Positions 7,898 to 15,249 of a stretch of 33,572 bases of DNA are shown piece after piece. Where the stretch lies: contig JALFNQ010000139.1 of NCBI GenBank assembly GCA_022773965.1, positions 1-33,572 on the forward strand, written 5' to 3'. Every line of letters begins with the position of its first letter. Within the stretch, counting starts at the first letter, position 1. Under the pieces are notes generated by a model. The model was not told the DNA's origin. It saw only the letters and a list, made by a program, of their open reading frames with translations, and did no database searches. This DNA is from Lachnospiraceae bacterium (GTDB lineage Bacteria; Bacillota; Clostridia; Lachnospirales; Lachnospiraceae). A program made the translations under genes and the position numbers.

Positions 7898-7990
7898 TTG
7901 ATTACTTGTACAATACTGTTCAAAAGCTACACAAGTTCCTTATAATATCACATTTCATATATACTAAACAAAGTTACCGGAGAAAGAATT

Positions 7991-9016
7991 ATGACAACAT
8001 TAAAAGAAATCGCTGATCTGGCAGGTGTCTCCCGCGGTACGGTAGACCGGGTGTTGAATCACAGAGGGTCGGTAAACCCCAAAACTGCCGAGAAGGTCAT
8101 GAGTATCGTTCAGGCGTTAAATTATCAGCCCAACCGTGCGGGAACAGCCCTTGCTGCGCAGAAGAAAAAATATAAGATCGGAGTCATTGTGTTCGGGCGA
8201 AGCAACCCGTTTTTTGATGAAGTCATGCGCGGTGTACGTGCCAAATCCGATGAGCTGCAAAGCTACGGGATCACGACGATCATCCGGCGCGTGGATTTCA
8301 ATGTGCACGCACAGCTCAGGGCCATTGACGAGCTGGTAGAAGAAGGCATGAATGGTCTCGTGCTTGCACCGTACAATGACAGCGCCATCTGCGAGCGCAT
8401 CAACGAGCTCGTAGCATCCGATATTCCCGTCGTTACTATCAACACAGATATCGAGGGATCCAATCGCATGGCCTACGTTGGCAGCGATTATTTTCGGGGA
8501 GGCTGCATTGCCGCCGGACTGTTTGCATTGTCCACCTCCGGTGATATTTCACTGGGCATTATCACCGGTTCCAGCAGCGTGCTATGTCACACAGAGCGCA
8601 TCCGCGGGCTGGAGCGCACACTGGCTGAGTCCTATCCGAACATTCACGTTAACGGAATTGTAGAAAATCACGATGACGAGATTGAGAGCTATACAGCAAC
8701 CAGGCAGCTGCTTGCCGACCACCCCGAAACCGATGCACTTTTTTTCACTGCTGCCGGCATCTACGGCGGCTGCAAGGCTGTCACAGAATCCGGTCTGCAC
8801 CCCCGCATCATCACCTTTGATGAAGTTCCCACCACACTGGAGCTCATCAAAAAAGGAACGGTGCTGGCTACCATCAGCCAACAGCCCTACAAGCAGGGCT
8901 ACCGTTCCCTTGACATTTTATTTGAGTATCTGACCTCCGGAATCCTGTCGGAGAATGAATTACAGTACGTGGAGCACTCGATCCTGATACGGGAGAATCT
9001 GCCGACAAATGTTTAA
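7991..9016 (+). CDS. LacI-family transcriptional regulator
   Basis: A 341-residue protein. Residues about 3-25 (TLKEIADLAGVSRGTVDRVLNH) are a LacI helix-turn-helix, followed by the hinge region and, from about residue 61, a periplasmic-binding-protein-like sugar-binding domain (KIGVIVFGRSNPFFDEVMRG). The effector domain resembles ribose/galactose-binding types. GGAG lies 8 nt before the ATG. Divergence from the kinase-DUF4867-isomerase operon and the palindromes between them indicate that it controls that operon and probably itself, with the pathway sugar or its phosphate as effector (inference). Confidence 0.9.
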   Translation: MTTLKEIADLAGVSRGTVDRVLNHRGSVNPKTAEKVMSIVQALNYQPNRAGTALAAQKKKYKIGVIVFGRSNPFFDEVMRGVRAKSDELQSYGITTIIRRVDFNVHAQLRAIDELVEEGMNGLVLAPYNDSAICERINELVASDIPVVTINTDIEGSNRMAYVGSDYFRGGCIAAGLFALSTSGDISLGIITGSSSVLCHTERIRGLERTLAESYPNIHVNGIVENHDDEIESYTATRQLLADHPETDALFFTAAGIYGGCKAVTESGLHPRIITFDEVPTTLELIKKGTVLATISQQPYKQGYRSLDILFEYLTSGILSENELQYVEHSILIRENLPTNV

Positions 9017-9034
9017 CCAATGTACTAAAAAATA

Positions 9035-9055
9035 GGACTAGCATGATGCTAGTCC
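9035..9055. terminator. Terminator shared by convergent regulator and DUF1653 genes
   Basis: GGACTAGC and GCTAGTCC form an 8-bp perfect stem with a 5-nt loop. The A-rich stretch at 9027-9032 gives a T-run on the minus strand. The TAG stop of the minus-strand gene (9049-9051) lies inside the stem. Confidence 0.7.
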
Positions 9056-9288
9056 TTGTCATATTCTACTTCTTCAAATCTGTATTTCTGTTTTACATCT
9101 GGATATTTACTATGATCCACCTCTGATGCAAACATTTCCAACGGTCTAATATAAACATTTTGTTCTCCATATAAAGCTTTGTAAACCACAAATAATTCTC
9201 CGGTTTCAGAATGAGTGGCTATATTCAGCACTTTATAATAGTTTCCCTTAAAATGTCTATATTTTTTTCCAACAATAATATTTCTCAT
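9049..9288 (-). CDS. DUF1653 family protein
   Basis: A 79-residue small cytosolic protein. [20 protein letters not shown], then [10 protein letters not shown] and VYIRPLEMF match the conserved core of the DUF1653 family, a short beta-rich domain of unknown function. It sits 12 nt downstream of the two-TM protein and is probably the last gene of the three-gene AT-rich transcript. The stop codon is embedded in the terminator stem. No catalytic residues are recognised. Confidence 0.8.
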   Translation of the reverse strand: MRNIIVGKKYRHFKGNYYKVLNIATHSETGELFVVYKALYGEQNVYIRPLEMFASEVDHSKYPDVKQKYRFEEVEYDKD

Positions 9289-9300
9289 TTTAGCTATTCC

Positions 9301-9753
9301 TTAAATATTACGTTCCTTCCATTTTTTTATTATTGACAATGCATTATTTAAGAAACTTAATAAGTATGCCACAATACAAATTGCAACAAAAACGAGTGAC
9401 AGAATGACCGTGCTTCGTACAGAATTCATTTGTACCGTACCTTTATAAAATCCAATAAATTCTGTCACCTGATTTACCGCCATACCAACTAAAAAAGCAA
9501 GAAAAAAACCGCTCCACATTAGACTTTTTAAATCATCAATTTTTTGTTGATGTAATTTTTGTTCAGCCTCAAGATCTACTTCTTCTTTCAGTTGTTGCTT
9601 ATATTCCTGCTTAATTTCATTTACAATTTCAATTTTCTTTTTTTCTCTCAATGCAATAATCATTTCATTTTTATCTGCATCGGTAACCTGTTCATTAATC
9701 AATTCCTCTTTTTGCTTCATTACAGCATCTAATAATTTATCTAATTCGCTCAT
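9301..9753 (-). CDS. Coiled-coil protein with two C-terminal membrane segments, unknown function
   Basis: A 150-residue protein. Residues about 1-75 are highly charged, rich in K, E and Q, and predicted to be helical or coiled coil. Hydrophobic segments lie at about 79-101 and 113-136, followed by a basic tail KKWKERNI. With no signal peptide, the likely topology is both ends cytosolic with a membrane hairpin. I do not recognise the family. Its ATG overlaps the stop of the Dcd-like gene (ATGA), so the two proteins are probably made together. Two-TM hairpin proteins coupled to nucleotide-binding partners are a known effector arrangement in defence systems, but that role is only an analogy here. 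Confidence 0.7.
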   Translation of the reverse strand: MSELDKLLDAVMKQKEELINEQVTDADKNEMIIALREKKKIEIVNEIKQEYKQQLKEEVDLEAEQKLHQQKIDDLKSLMWSGFFLAFLVGMAVNQVTEFIGFYKGTVQMNSVRSTVILSLVFVAICIVAYLLSFLNNALSIIKKWKERNI

Positions 9754-10337
9754 TCTAAAATCTTATCCCATATATCATTCAACAATTTGTCATCAAATTT
9801 GGCTCCTCTAAACTCTCCATTTTCATTTTGATAGTGAGCATTTTTCTTATTTCTATATAACTTTTCATCAGATGGAATGCCATCCAACTCTTCAAATACG
9901 ATTTGAGCTATTGGATAGCCAGCATGAATTCTAACCGGATAATCAGTTGCATTAAATAACCCGATTCGTAAATGTCCGGAATATGTTGAATTACAATGTT
10001 GATCGCTGACAATCAGACCCAAACGAGTATAAGTTGTTTTTGCACGCAGATGAGCAGTGATATCGCTTGGCATACGAATTGTTTCTCCAAGTGAAACCAG
10101 AACATACTGTTTCGGTGATATTACGAATCCCTCTTTCTCGATGTCCACTTTCTCATAAATATCATCGATCATCGACTGATCTGATATATCAAGACAACGA
10201 ATCTCTTTCTTCATAATAATTATTTCTCTTCCAATCGTAACATCATATGATTCACTCTGCAGATTTTTTTCAACAAAAGGCACAATCATTGATTTCTCTT
10301 TTGCAAACTTTCGAATACTTTTATCAGTCAGAATCAT
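9750..10337 (-). CDS. dCTP deaminase/dUTPase-fold protein lacking catalytic residues
   Basis: A 195-residue protein. The N-terminal MILTDKSIRKF, SYDVTIG at 30-36, AKTTYTRLGL at 99-108 (GRSSLARLGL in true Dcd), YSGHLRI at 119-125, GYPIAQIVFEEL at 140-151 and a C-terminal HYQNENG place it in the Dcd family. The strand that carries the deaminase catalytic glutamate in E. coli Dcd (VLEFYN) reads RIGLFN, with G126 at that position. The dUTPase-type aspartate position (ID.DY.G) reads CNSTYSG, with N116, and the loop before it is two residues shorter than in E. coli Dcd. I infer nucleotide binding without deamination or hydrolysis. AGGAAG precedes the ATG at a usable distance. It is the first gene of the AT-rich operon. 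Confidence 0.8.
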   Translation of the reverse strand: MILTDKSIRKFAKEKSMIVPFVEKNLQSESYDVTIGREIIIMKKEIRCLDISDQSMIDDIYEKVDIEKEGFVISPKQYVLVSLGETIRMPSDITAHLRAKTTYTRLGLIVSDQHCNSTYSGHLRIGLFNATDYPVRIHAGYPIAQIVFEELDGIPSDEKLYRNKKNAHYQNENGEFRGAKFDDKLLNDIWDKILE

Positions 10338-10422
10338 AGCTTCATCTTCCTTCCAGACATACTGCCGTATACTCTTTTTCTCTTAAACCCATTTGTTATA
10401 TTACATAACTACGATACTGTTT

Positions 10423-10451
10423 ATTGTAAATGAATCATCTGTTATTTTCAA
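10423..10451 (-). promoter_or_regulatory. Promoter of the Dcd-like operon
   Basis: On the minus strand, TTGAAA (10451-10446) and TACAAT (10428-10423) are separated by 17 bp, each one mismatch from consensus, about 85 bp before the ATG at 10337. Confidence 0.55.
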
Positions 10452-10473
10452 TACAATTCAAGTATTTTTTTGC

Positions 10474-10498
10474 ATAACAACTTGTTCTAAGTTGTTAT
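10474..10498. promoter_or_regulatory. Perfect 10-bp-arm inverted repeat upstream of the Dcd-like promoter
   Basis: ATAACAACTT and AAGTTGTTAT flank a 5-nt centre. The dyad is 22 bp upstream of the -35 box at 10446-10451, a position that suits an activator or a distal repressor. No T-run follows on either strand, so it is not a terminator. Confidence 0.5.
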
Positions 10499-10637
10499 AA
10501 ATATCCCTTGACTTTAATTAGTCATTCTTAACTTTCATTTTTTATCGTTCAGAGCGATGTATACCAATCGTGTTTTCGCATTTTGTTATCAGAAGGCTGT
10601 TTTGTATCACTTTCTTGTGTATTTTACACAAAATGAA

Positions 10638-10665
10638 ATGCCGGAAAATCAACATTTTCCGGCAT
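10638..10665 (-). terminator. Rho-independent terminator of efp
   Basis: ATGCCGGAAAA and TTTTCCGGCAT form an 11-bp perfect stem around a 6-nt loop, followed on the minus strand by a T-rich stretch, 28 nt past the efp stop. Confidence 0.75.
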
Positions 10666-10692
10666 CCCTTTACATTTTTATCCAATTCTTAC

Positions 10693-11250
10693 TTATACTC
10701 TTGAAAGATACTCTCCGGTACGTGTGTCGATCTTGATCACGTCACCCTGGTTTACGAATAACGGTACAGATACAGTAGCTCCGGTCTCAACAGTTGCAGG
10801 CTTGGTAGCACCGGTAGCGGTATCACCCTTGAAGCCGGGCTCGGTCTCAGTGATCTCCAGCTCTACGAACAGCGGAGGCTCTACAGCAAATACGCTGCCG
10901 TTGTGTGAGCACATCTTAACCATCTCGTTCTCTTTTACGAACTTTAATGCATCGCCGATGGATGCAGAATCGAGAGCGATCTGGTCATAGGTCTCTACGT
11001 CCATGAAGTAGAATAAATCGCCATCTGCGTACAGATACTGCATGTCCTTGCGGTCGATACGTGCAGTCGGGCACTTCTCTGTCGGACGGAAGGTCTTCTC
11101 AACAACACCACCACTCTTAATATTCTTTAACTTGGTACGAACGAATGCAGCTCCCTTACCGGGCTTTACATGCTGAAACTCAATAATCTGATAAATGTTT
11201 CCCTCTAACTCAATGGTCACACCATTGCGGAAATCTCCTGCTGAAATCAT
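10693..11250 (-). CDS. efp: Translation elongation factor P
   Basis: A 185-residue, three-domain beta-barrel protein of normal EF-P length. It binds ribosomes stalled at polyproline stretches and promotes peptide-bond formation. The modified-lysine tip is PGKG with K32, as in the B. subtilis-type protein whose lysine carries a 5-aminopentanol group; no modification gene is visible here. The C-terminal domain ends in [19 protein letters not shown] lies 9 nt before the ATG. It is monocistronic between the promoter at 11329-11357 and the terminator at 10638-10665. Confidence 0.97.
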   Translation of the reverse strand: MISAGDFRNGVTIELEGNIYQIIEFQHVKPGKGAAFVRTKLKNIKSGGVVEKTFRPTEKCPTARIDRKDMQYLYADGDLFYFMDVETYDQIALDSASIGDALKFVKENEMVKMCSHNGSVFAVEPPLFVELEITETEPGFKGDTATGATKPATVETGATVSVPLFVNQGDVIKIDTRTGEYLSRV

Positions 11251-11328
11251 TTGAATGATCCTCCTTCAATGTCTGTTCAATATCTGTCAAACGGCGGCAA
11301 ATCAACTTTTGCGCACCATATAGTAGTC

Positions 11329-11357
11329 ATGATACTATATCCGACACGTTTTTTCAA
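11329..11357 (-). promoter_or_regulatory. Promoter of efp
   Basis: On the minus strand, TTGAAA (11357-11352) and TATCAT (11334-11329) are separated by 17 bp, about 80 bp upstream of the efp start. Confidence 0.5.
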
Positions 11358-11395
11358 GTTTTTTTTACTTACAAGGCATAGAAAGTAACGATTGG

Positions 11396-11468
11396 GGTTA
11401 CTTTTCACACAGTAGCCAGCATTTACTGCGGGCTACGCGCCAAAAACGTACATGAGCCATGAATTTGG
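11396..11468 (-). repeat. Modular hairpin repeat, copy 1 (partial, inverted)
   Basis: About 73 bp nearly identical (roughly four differences) to the reverse complement of the right part of the copy at 12577-12720. It contains the GTAGCC...GGCTAC hairpin (about 11412-11436) and the ACGTAC...CATGAATTTGG stretch, then breaks off. It lies immediately downstream of rpiB. Confidence 0.85.
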
Positions 11469-11474
11469 TAATTA

Positions 11475-11927
11475 TTATTTTCCAAACCTCTCCTCAACAT
11501 CAGAGATCAGGTCGATCCGGCGCTGGTGACGTTCCTCTCCAGAGAAATCCGTGGTGAGGAATGTTTTGATGATATCCTTTGCCAACTCAGAGCCAACGAT
11601 TCTGGCTCCGATCGCAATGACATTGGCGTTATTATGCTCACGGATCAGACGCGCGGTTGCCGTATCTGAAACAGCTGCTGCACGGATTCCCTTGACCTTA
11701 TTTGCAGCCAATGAGATCCCTACGCCGGTTCCGCAGATGAGCACACCCAAGTCTGCCTCGCCTGACGCCACCAGTCTTCCCACCTTTTCACCAGGAATCG
11801 GATAATCCACTGCCTCTCCTGCAGCCACGCCTACATCAATAATCTCATTTCCCAGTTCTTTGATCAGATCAATGATCACAGGCTTTAATTCTCCTGCTGC
11901 ATGATCGTTTCCAATTGCAATTTTCAT
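11475..11927 (-). CDS. rpiB: Ribose-5-phosphate isomerase B (LacAB/RpiB family)
   Basis: A 150-residue cytosolic isomerase that interconverts ribose 5-phosphate and ribulose 5-phosphate in the pentose phosphate pathway. The family motifs are present: IGNDHAA with D8 and H9, DYP at 41-43, active-site C65 in LICGTGVGIS, and H98 in REHNNANVIA. The length is normal. Its ATG overlaps the stop of the yqeG-type gene (ATGA), showing coupling. A role on allose phosphate or other sugar phosphates is possible, as the family is broad. It could feed from the xylulose-type kinase upstream in the window, although it is not in that operon. Confidence 0.93.
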   Translation of the reverse strand: MKIAIGNDHAAGELKPVIIDLIKELGNEIIDVGVAAGEAVDYPIPGEKVGRLVASGEADLGVLICGTGVGISLAANKVKGIRAAAVSDTATARLIREHNNANVIAIGARIVGSELAKDIIKTFLTTDFSGEERHQRRIDLISDVEERFGK

Positions 11928-12433
11928 GACTTTTTTCGCTCCTTTTTGAAATAAAAATGTAAAACGATACGCTCAAGGTATCGCTTAAGAACAATCTGTA
12001 TCTCTTCCTTCGGGTGAATCGGCTTTACAAGGATCGTATAGATCCCGGCGCGGTTTGCGCCCCACACGTCCGTAAAGATCTGATCACCGATAAAAAGAGT
12101 CGTATGTACATCTGTACCCATGCGCCTCATTGCCCGTTCATATCCTGCCCGCTTTGGTTTTCCCGCCTTATAGATATAATCAGCGCCTGTCACAGCCTCA
12201 CAAAAGCTCTTTACGCGAGGTTCCTTATTGTTTGACAAAAGAATACTTGAAAAACCAAGCGCATGCAGATGCTCAAACAGCGCCTTTGCGCGGTCATCCG
12301 CCGGTGCTCCGTGGGGAACCAGTGTATTATCCACGTCGAAAATAATGCCCCGATAGCCCTTTTTTCGCCAGCTCTCAAAATCAATTTCGTAGGTAGAATT
12401 TTTATATTCCTTTGGATAAAAGGGCTCCAGCAT
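11924..12433 (-). CDS. yqeG: YqeG-family HAD IIIA phosphatase
   Basis: A 169-residue protein with the HAD motif I IFDVDNTLVPHG (nucleophile D33, acid D35), motif II LLSNNKE, motif III KAGKPKRAG and motif IV FIGDQIFTDVWGANR. This matches the YqeG family, whose physiological substrate is not established; some relatives dephosphorylate phosphatidylglycerophosphate. The C-terminus is hydrophobic then basic (RIVLHFYFKKERKKS). AGGAGG lies about 8 nt upstream. It is the first gene of the yqeG-rpiB operon from the promoter at 12517-12544. Confidence 0.9.
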   Translation of the reverse strand: MLEPFYPKEYKNSTYEIDFESWRKKGYRGIIFDVDNTLVPHGAPADDRAKALFEHLHALGFSSILLSNNKEPRVKSFCEAVTGADYIYKAGKPKRAGYERAMRRMGTDVHTTLFIGDQIFTDVWGANRAGIYTILVKPIHPKEEIQIVLKRYLERIVLHFYFKKERKKS

Positions 12434-12516
12434 CTCCCATTCCTCCTGCGTTTGGCATGAGACGTCACCACAGGTGACAAAAGTCCTGATGCCGATTCTC
12501 TTTTTTTGTCTATTTT

Positions 12517-12544
12517 ATCATACCACAAATCGCATATTTCGCAA
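12517..12544 (-). promoter_or_regulatory. Promoter of the yqeG-rpiB operon
   Basis: On the minus strand, TTGCGA (12544-12539) and TATGAT (12522-12517) are separated by 16 bp, about 85 bp before the yqeG start. It is immediately adjacent to the repeat copy at 12577-12720. Confidence 0.45.
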
Positions 12545-12576
12545 GATAAAAAGAGTCATTTGCGGCTTTTCTGCCG

Positions 12577-12720
12577 TTACAATTCACACGTCAGCCAGCT
12601 GACCTGTGAATTGCAACGAATTTGGCGACGCTTCGCATGCAAAATCGCCAAATTCATGACTTATGTACGTTTTTGCCACGTAGCCCGCAGTAAATGCTGG
12701 CTACTGTGTGAAAAGTAACC
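12577..12720 (+). repeat. Modular hairpin repeat, copy 2 (longest copy)
   Basis: About 144 bp made of three consecutive inverted repeats. The first is CAATTCACA-GTCAGC/GCTGAC-TGTGAATTG (12580-12613). The second is GAATTTGGCGA/TCGCCAAATTC (12618-12655). The third is GTAGCC/GGCTAC (12680-12704) with an inner GCA/TGC pair. Parts recur at 11396-11468 (inverted, third module) and 28737-28771 (first module). It has no coding capacity. Confidence 0.85.
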
Positions 12721-12744
12721 TTCTGCCTTCAACAACACAAAAAA

Positions 12745-12783
12745 ACAGGTGACGAATTTACTTTTAGTAAGCTCACCACCTGT
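12745..12783 (-). terminator. Terminator of the coat-protein-like gene
   Basis: On the minus strand, ACAGGTG pairs with CACCTGT around further partial pairing (GCTTACT/AGTAA), followed by a run of seven T residues. It lies about 30 nt downstream of the stop at 12814. Confidence 0.8.
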
Positions 12784-12813
12784 CTTCTTTGCTACCAGCG
12801 CTCCGTCACTTGT

Positions 12814-13272
12814 TTATTTCATGGAGTTCACTGTCTTGTACTTATAAAGCATCTCCGCATAGTTCTGCTCCTCTACCTGGATGTCTGCAAGCAACTTTCT
12901 GACAGCGGGCTCACTGAAGTTAAACACATTTGTGTTGTACTCGCTGGATGCCAGCTTCTCAGCGCTGATGCAGTCAGTTGCCAGAAAGCAGTCGTTTTTC
13001 TTGTCCTCAGTCTCTGACATGCCGGTGTAGGTGGCTTTAGGCTGATAGTCTGCACCTGCCTTGCAGTTACAATCACAGCTGGGAATACTTCCCTTTAATA
13101 CTTCGCCCAGTGTGTCATAGTGCTTCTGCTGCTTCTGCTCAAGATCGCTGAGCAGATCCTGCAACACGGGATCCTTTGCTTCGCTGTGGCTGCGGTGGTA
13201 TTTCTCCACCAGACCCTTTTCCTGTGTCTGCAGATCCTGAATGGCTGTTTTTTCTTTTTCTGTTAAGATCAT
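12814..13272 (-). CDS. CotF-like spore coat / ferritin-like protein
   Basis: A 152-residue, mostly helical protein. The N-terminal ILTEKEKTAIQDLQTQEKGL and the C-terminal VRKLLADIQVEEQNYAEML resemble the CotF-type coat domain (COG5577), a four-helix ferritin-like fold common in spore formers. A cysteine cluster SCDCNCK near residues 65-71 sits in the middle linker. A weak GAGGT site lies about 7 nt before the ATG. The gene has its own terminator. The function is probably structural in the spore coat, although non-sporulation relatives exist. Confidence 0.7.
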   Translation of the reverse strand: MILTEKEKTAIQDLQTQEKGLVEKYHRSHSEAKDPVLQDLLSDLEQKQQKHYDTLGEVLKGSIPSCDCNCKAGADYQPKATYTGMSETEDKKNDCFLATDCISAEKLASSEYNTNVFNFSEPAVRKLLADIQVEEQNYAEMLYKYKTVNSMK

Positions 13273-13334
13273 TGCATTTTACCTCACTTTTTACATATTA
13301 CTAACTCTTGTCGCACCCTCTATTATGCGAAAAA

Positions 13335-13361
13335 AAGTCTCCGGTTATTCACCGAAGACTT
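13335..13361 (-). terminator. Rho-independent terminator of nrdR
   Basis: On the minus strand, AAGTCTTCGGT pairs with ACCGGAGACTT with one mismatch around a 5-nt loop, followed by seven T residues. Confidence 0.8.
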
Positions 13362-13407
13362 TCTATTTCCGATTCATCTGTGATCATGTAAATCAATCAT
13401 ATGCAAA

Positions 13408-13857
13408 TTATACCAACATTTTTTTCAGCTCATTCATAAATGTCTCAACATCCTTAAATTCACGATATACAGATGCAAAACGCACGTAAGCAACCGCATT
13501 CAGATCCTTGAGCTTGTCCATGATCAGCTCACCGATCACGATACTGGGAATTTCCTTTTCCTCACGATTGAAGATCTCCGTCTCCACATCATCGATCAGA
13601 CGATTCATCTCAGACACGGAGATCGGCAGCTTGTGACAGGCGCGAAGCACACCACCCTCGATCTTGGAACGGTCGTAAGGTTCACGGTTATTATCCTTTT
13701 TTACAATGATGAGAGGAATCGTCTCCACCTTCTCATAGGTCGTAAAACGCTTGCCACACTCATCACACAGACGACGCCTACGGATCGAATTATTGTCATC
13801 CGCAGGTCTGGAATCAATTACCCTTGTATTATCACTGCTGCAATACGGACACTTCAT
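13408..13857 (-). CDS. nrdR: Transcriptional repressor NrdR
   Basis: A 149-residue regulator of ribonucleotide reductase genes. The N-terminal zinc ribbon has C3, C6, C31 and C34 (MKCPYC, LCDECGKRFTTYE), and an ATP-cone domain runs from about residue 49 (IVKKDNNREPYDRSKIEGG). GGAGG lies 7 nt before the ATG. It is monocistronic between a consensus promoter (13890-13918) and the terminator at 13335-13361. No ribonucleotide reductase gene or NrdR box is seen in this window. Confidence 0.97.
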   Translation of the reverse strand: MKCPYCSSDNTRVIDSRPADDNNSIRRRRLCDECGKRFTTYEKVETIPLIIVKKDNNREPYDRSKIEGGVLRACHKLPISVSEMNRLIDDVETEIFNREEKEIPSIVIGELIMDKLKDLNAVAYVRFASVYREFKDVETFMNELKKMLV

Positions 13858-13889
13858 AGCTTTCCTCCCTGACAGGTATTCTTAAGCTA

Positions 13890-13918
13890 ATTATAGAAAT
13901 TATGGTAAAAAATGTCAA
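13890..13918 (-). promoter_or_regulatory. Full-consensus sigma-A promoter of nrdR
   Basis: On the minus strand, TTGACA (13918-13913) and TATAAT (13895-13890) are separated by exactly 17 bp, a perfect match to consensus, about 33 bp before the ATG. Confidence 0.8.
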
Positions 13919-14015
13919 TTCTTTTTGCCAGGTATTCCGCGCAATATTCCTTATAATCGTTACATTTCAGACCCCGCCCCGGGAAATTTTCATCTTTCAA
14001 ATAAAACAAAAGAGA

Positions 14016-15116
14016 TCAGACATTGAAGCGGAACAGGATCACATCACCGTCCTTCACCACATACTCCTTGCCTTCCATGCCGACGATTCCCTTTTCTCTT
14101 GCCGCTGCAAGGCTTCCATTGTCCAGAAGATCCTGATAGTTGACCACCTCTGCCTTGATAAAGCCGCGCTCAAAATCCGTATGGATCTTTCCGGCTGCCT
14201 GGGGCGCCTTTGTACCCTTTTTGATCGTCCATGCACGACACTCGTCCTCGCCCGCCGTCAGGAAGCTGATCAGTCCCAGCAGACTGTAGCTTGCTGCCAC
14301 AAGCTTGTCCAGACCGCTGGAGGTCACACCGAGATCTGCAAGGAACTCCTCTTTCTCCTCATCAGAGAGCTCTGCCAACTCCTGCTCGATCTGTGCGCAG
14401 ATCACAAATACTTCGGCATTTTCTGCCTTTGCCATCTCTCGCACTCTTGCAACATGTGGATTGGATGCGCCGTCATCTGCCAAATCATTTTCATCAACAT
14501 TAGCTGCATAGATCGTCGGTTTTGCAGTCAACAGGTTATAGGATGCAAACCATGCCTGCTTGTCCTCATCATCCGGCACCTCGAAAGTACGCGCCATCTG
14601 ATTGCTCTCCAGATGCGCCTTCACTGCCTCCAAAAGTTCCATTTCCTTTGCAAGAGTTTTGTCCATGCGCGCCTGTTTTGCCACCTTTGCGATCCTGCGC
14701 TCTAAAATCTCCAGATCAGAGAAGATCAGCTCCAGATTAATGGTCTCTATATCGCGAGCCGGATCAATGTTGCCATCTACATGAACAATATTTGCATCCT
14801 CAAAACAACGTACTACATGCACGATCGCATCTACCTCACGGATATTCGCGAGAAACTGGTTTCCCAGTCCCTCACCCTTGCTGGCGCCCTTGACGAGTCC
14901 TGCAATATCAACAAATTCGATAGTTGCCGGTGTAACCTTCTTTGTATTGTAAAGCTTTCCCAGTTTTTCGATACGCTCATCCGGTACTGCAACAATACCT
15001 ACATTTGGATCAATTGTTGCAAATGGATAATTTGCAGCAAGCGCTCCTGCCTTTGTCAGTGAATTAAATAATGTACTTTTTCCTACGTTGGGAAGTCCCA
15101 CAATGCCGAGCTTCAT
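14016..15116 (-). CDS. ychF: Redox/ribosome-associated GTPase (ATPase) YchF
   Basis: A 366-residue Obg-like nucleotidase of normal length. The P-loop GLPNVGKST is at residues 7-15, with [20 protein letters not shown] as the switch/G3 region, a coiled-coil insertion around 130-200, and a C-terminal TGS domain ending in [17 protein letters not shown]. YchF/OLA1 proteins hydrolyse ATP and associate with ribosomes. AGGAGG lies 5 nt before the ATG. A long opposite-strand reading frame in the same place is a shadow of this gene. Confidence 0.97.
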   Translation of the reverse strand: MKLGIVGLPNVGKSTLFNSLTKAGALAANYPFATIDPNVGIVAVPDERIEKLGKLYNTKKVTPATIEFVDIAGLVKGASKGEGLGNQFLANIREVDAIVHVVRCFEDANIVHVDGNIDPARDIETINLELIFSDLEILERRIAKVAKQARMDKTLAKEMELLEAVKAHLESNQMARTFEVPDDEDKQAWFASYNLLTAKPTIYAANVDENDLADDGASNPHVARVREMAKAENAEVFVICAQIEQELAELSDEEKEEFLADLGVTSSGLDKLVAASYSLLGLISFLTAGEDECRAWTIKKGTKAPQAAGKIHTDFERGFIKAEVVNYQDLLDNGSLAAAREKGIVGMEGKEYVVKDGDVILFRFNV

Positions 15117-15249
15117 ATATCCTCCTTTGAATAACTATCCAATTTCTTTTTATATAAATCACAATGTTTAAATGCTACCACATAAATCAAAAAAACTCAA
15201 CATTTGTTATTTACTTTTTTGTCTTTACCCGATCAGCACGTTATACCCT

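Larger units (their letters stand above)
7605..7990. other. Divergent promoter region between the sugar operon and the LacI-type regulator
   Basis: This 386-bp region has no gene. It holds the minus-strand promoter (7733-7762) with a 16-bp palindrome downstream of it (7704-7719), a second GTGCAC-centred palindrome (7856-7863), and the plus-strand promoter of the regulator (7868-7897). TATAAT at 7941-7946 could serve a second plus-strand start. The rest is AT-rich with no further structure that I can see. Confidence 0.7.
10338..10692. other. AT-rich intergenic region upstream of the Dcd-like operon
   Basis: This 355-bp gap has no convincing gene. It contains a minus-strand promoter at 10423-10451, a 25-bp inverted repeat at 10474-10498 and the efp terminator at 10638-10665. 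The rest, about 10500-10630, is AT-rich without obvious structure. Confidence 0.6.

Noticed and set aside
7605-7990. Catabolite-responsive cre sites in the sugar promoter region
   Set aside because: The palindromes are GTGCAC-centred and lack the TGWAAN4GNTWNCA pattern; they fit the local LacI-type regulator better.
9750-10337. Active dCTP deaminase acting in phage defence
   Set aside because: The residues equivalent to the catalytic Glu of Dcd and Asp of dUTPase are Gly and Asn, so the enzymatic version of this defence is not supported; only a sensing role is proposed.
10338-10692. A small gene in the AT-rich gap
   Set aside because: No frame has a start with a ribosome site and a protein-like sequence; the gap is explained by promoter, dyad and terminator.
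11396-12720. Composite transposon around yqeG-rpiB
   Set aside because: The inverted copies carry no transposase and are unequal in length, and the genes between them are ordinary housekeeping genes.
12577-12720. CRISPR array
   Set aside because: The three inverted repeats differ from each other and there are no regularly spaced direct repeats or cas genes.
13902-14705. A 267-codon plus-strand reading frame
   Set aside because: It lies almost entirely opposite ychF, has no ribosome site, and its composition is the antisense of a well-supported conserved gene.
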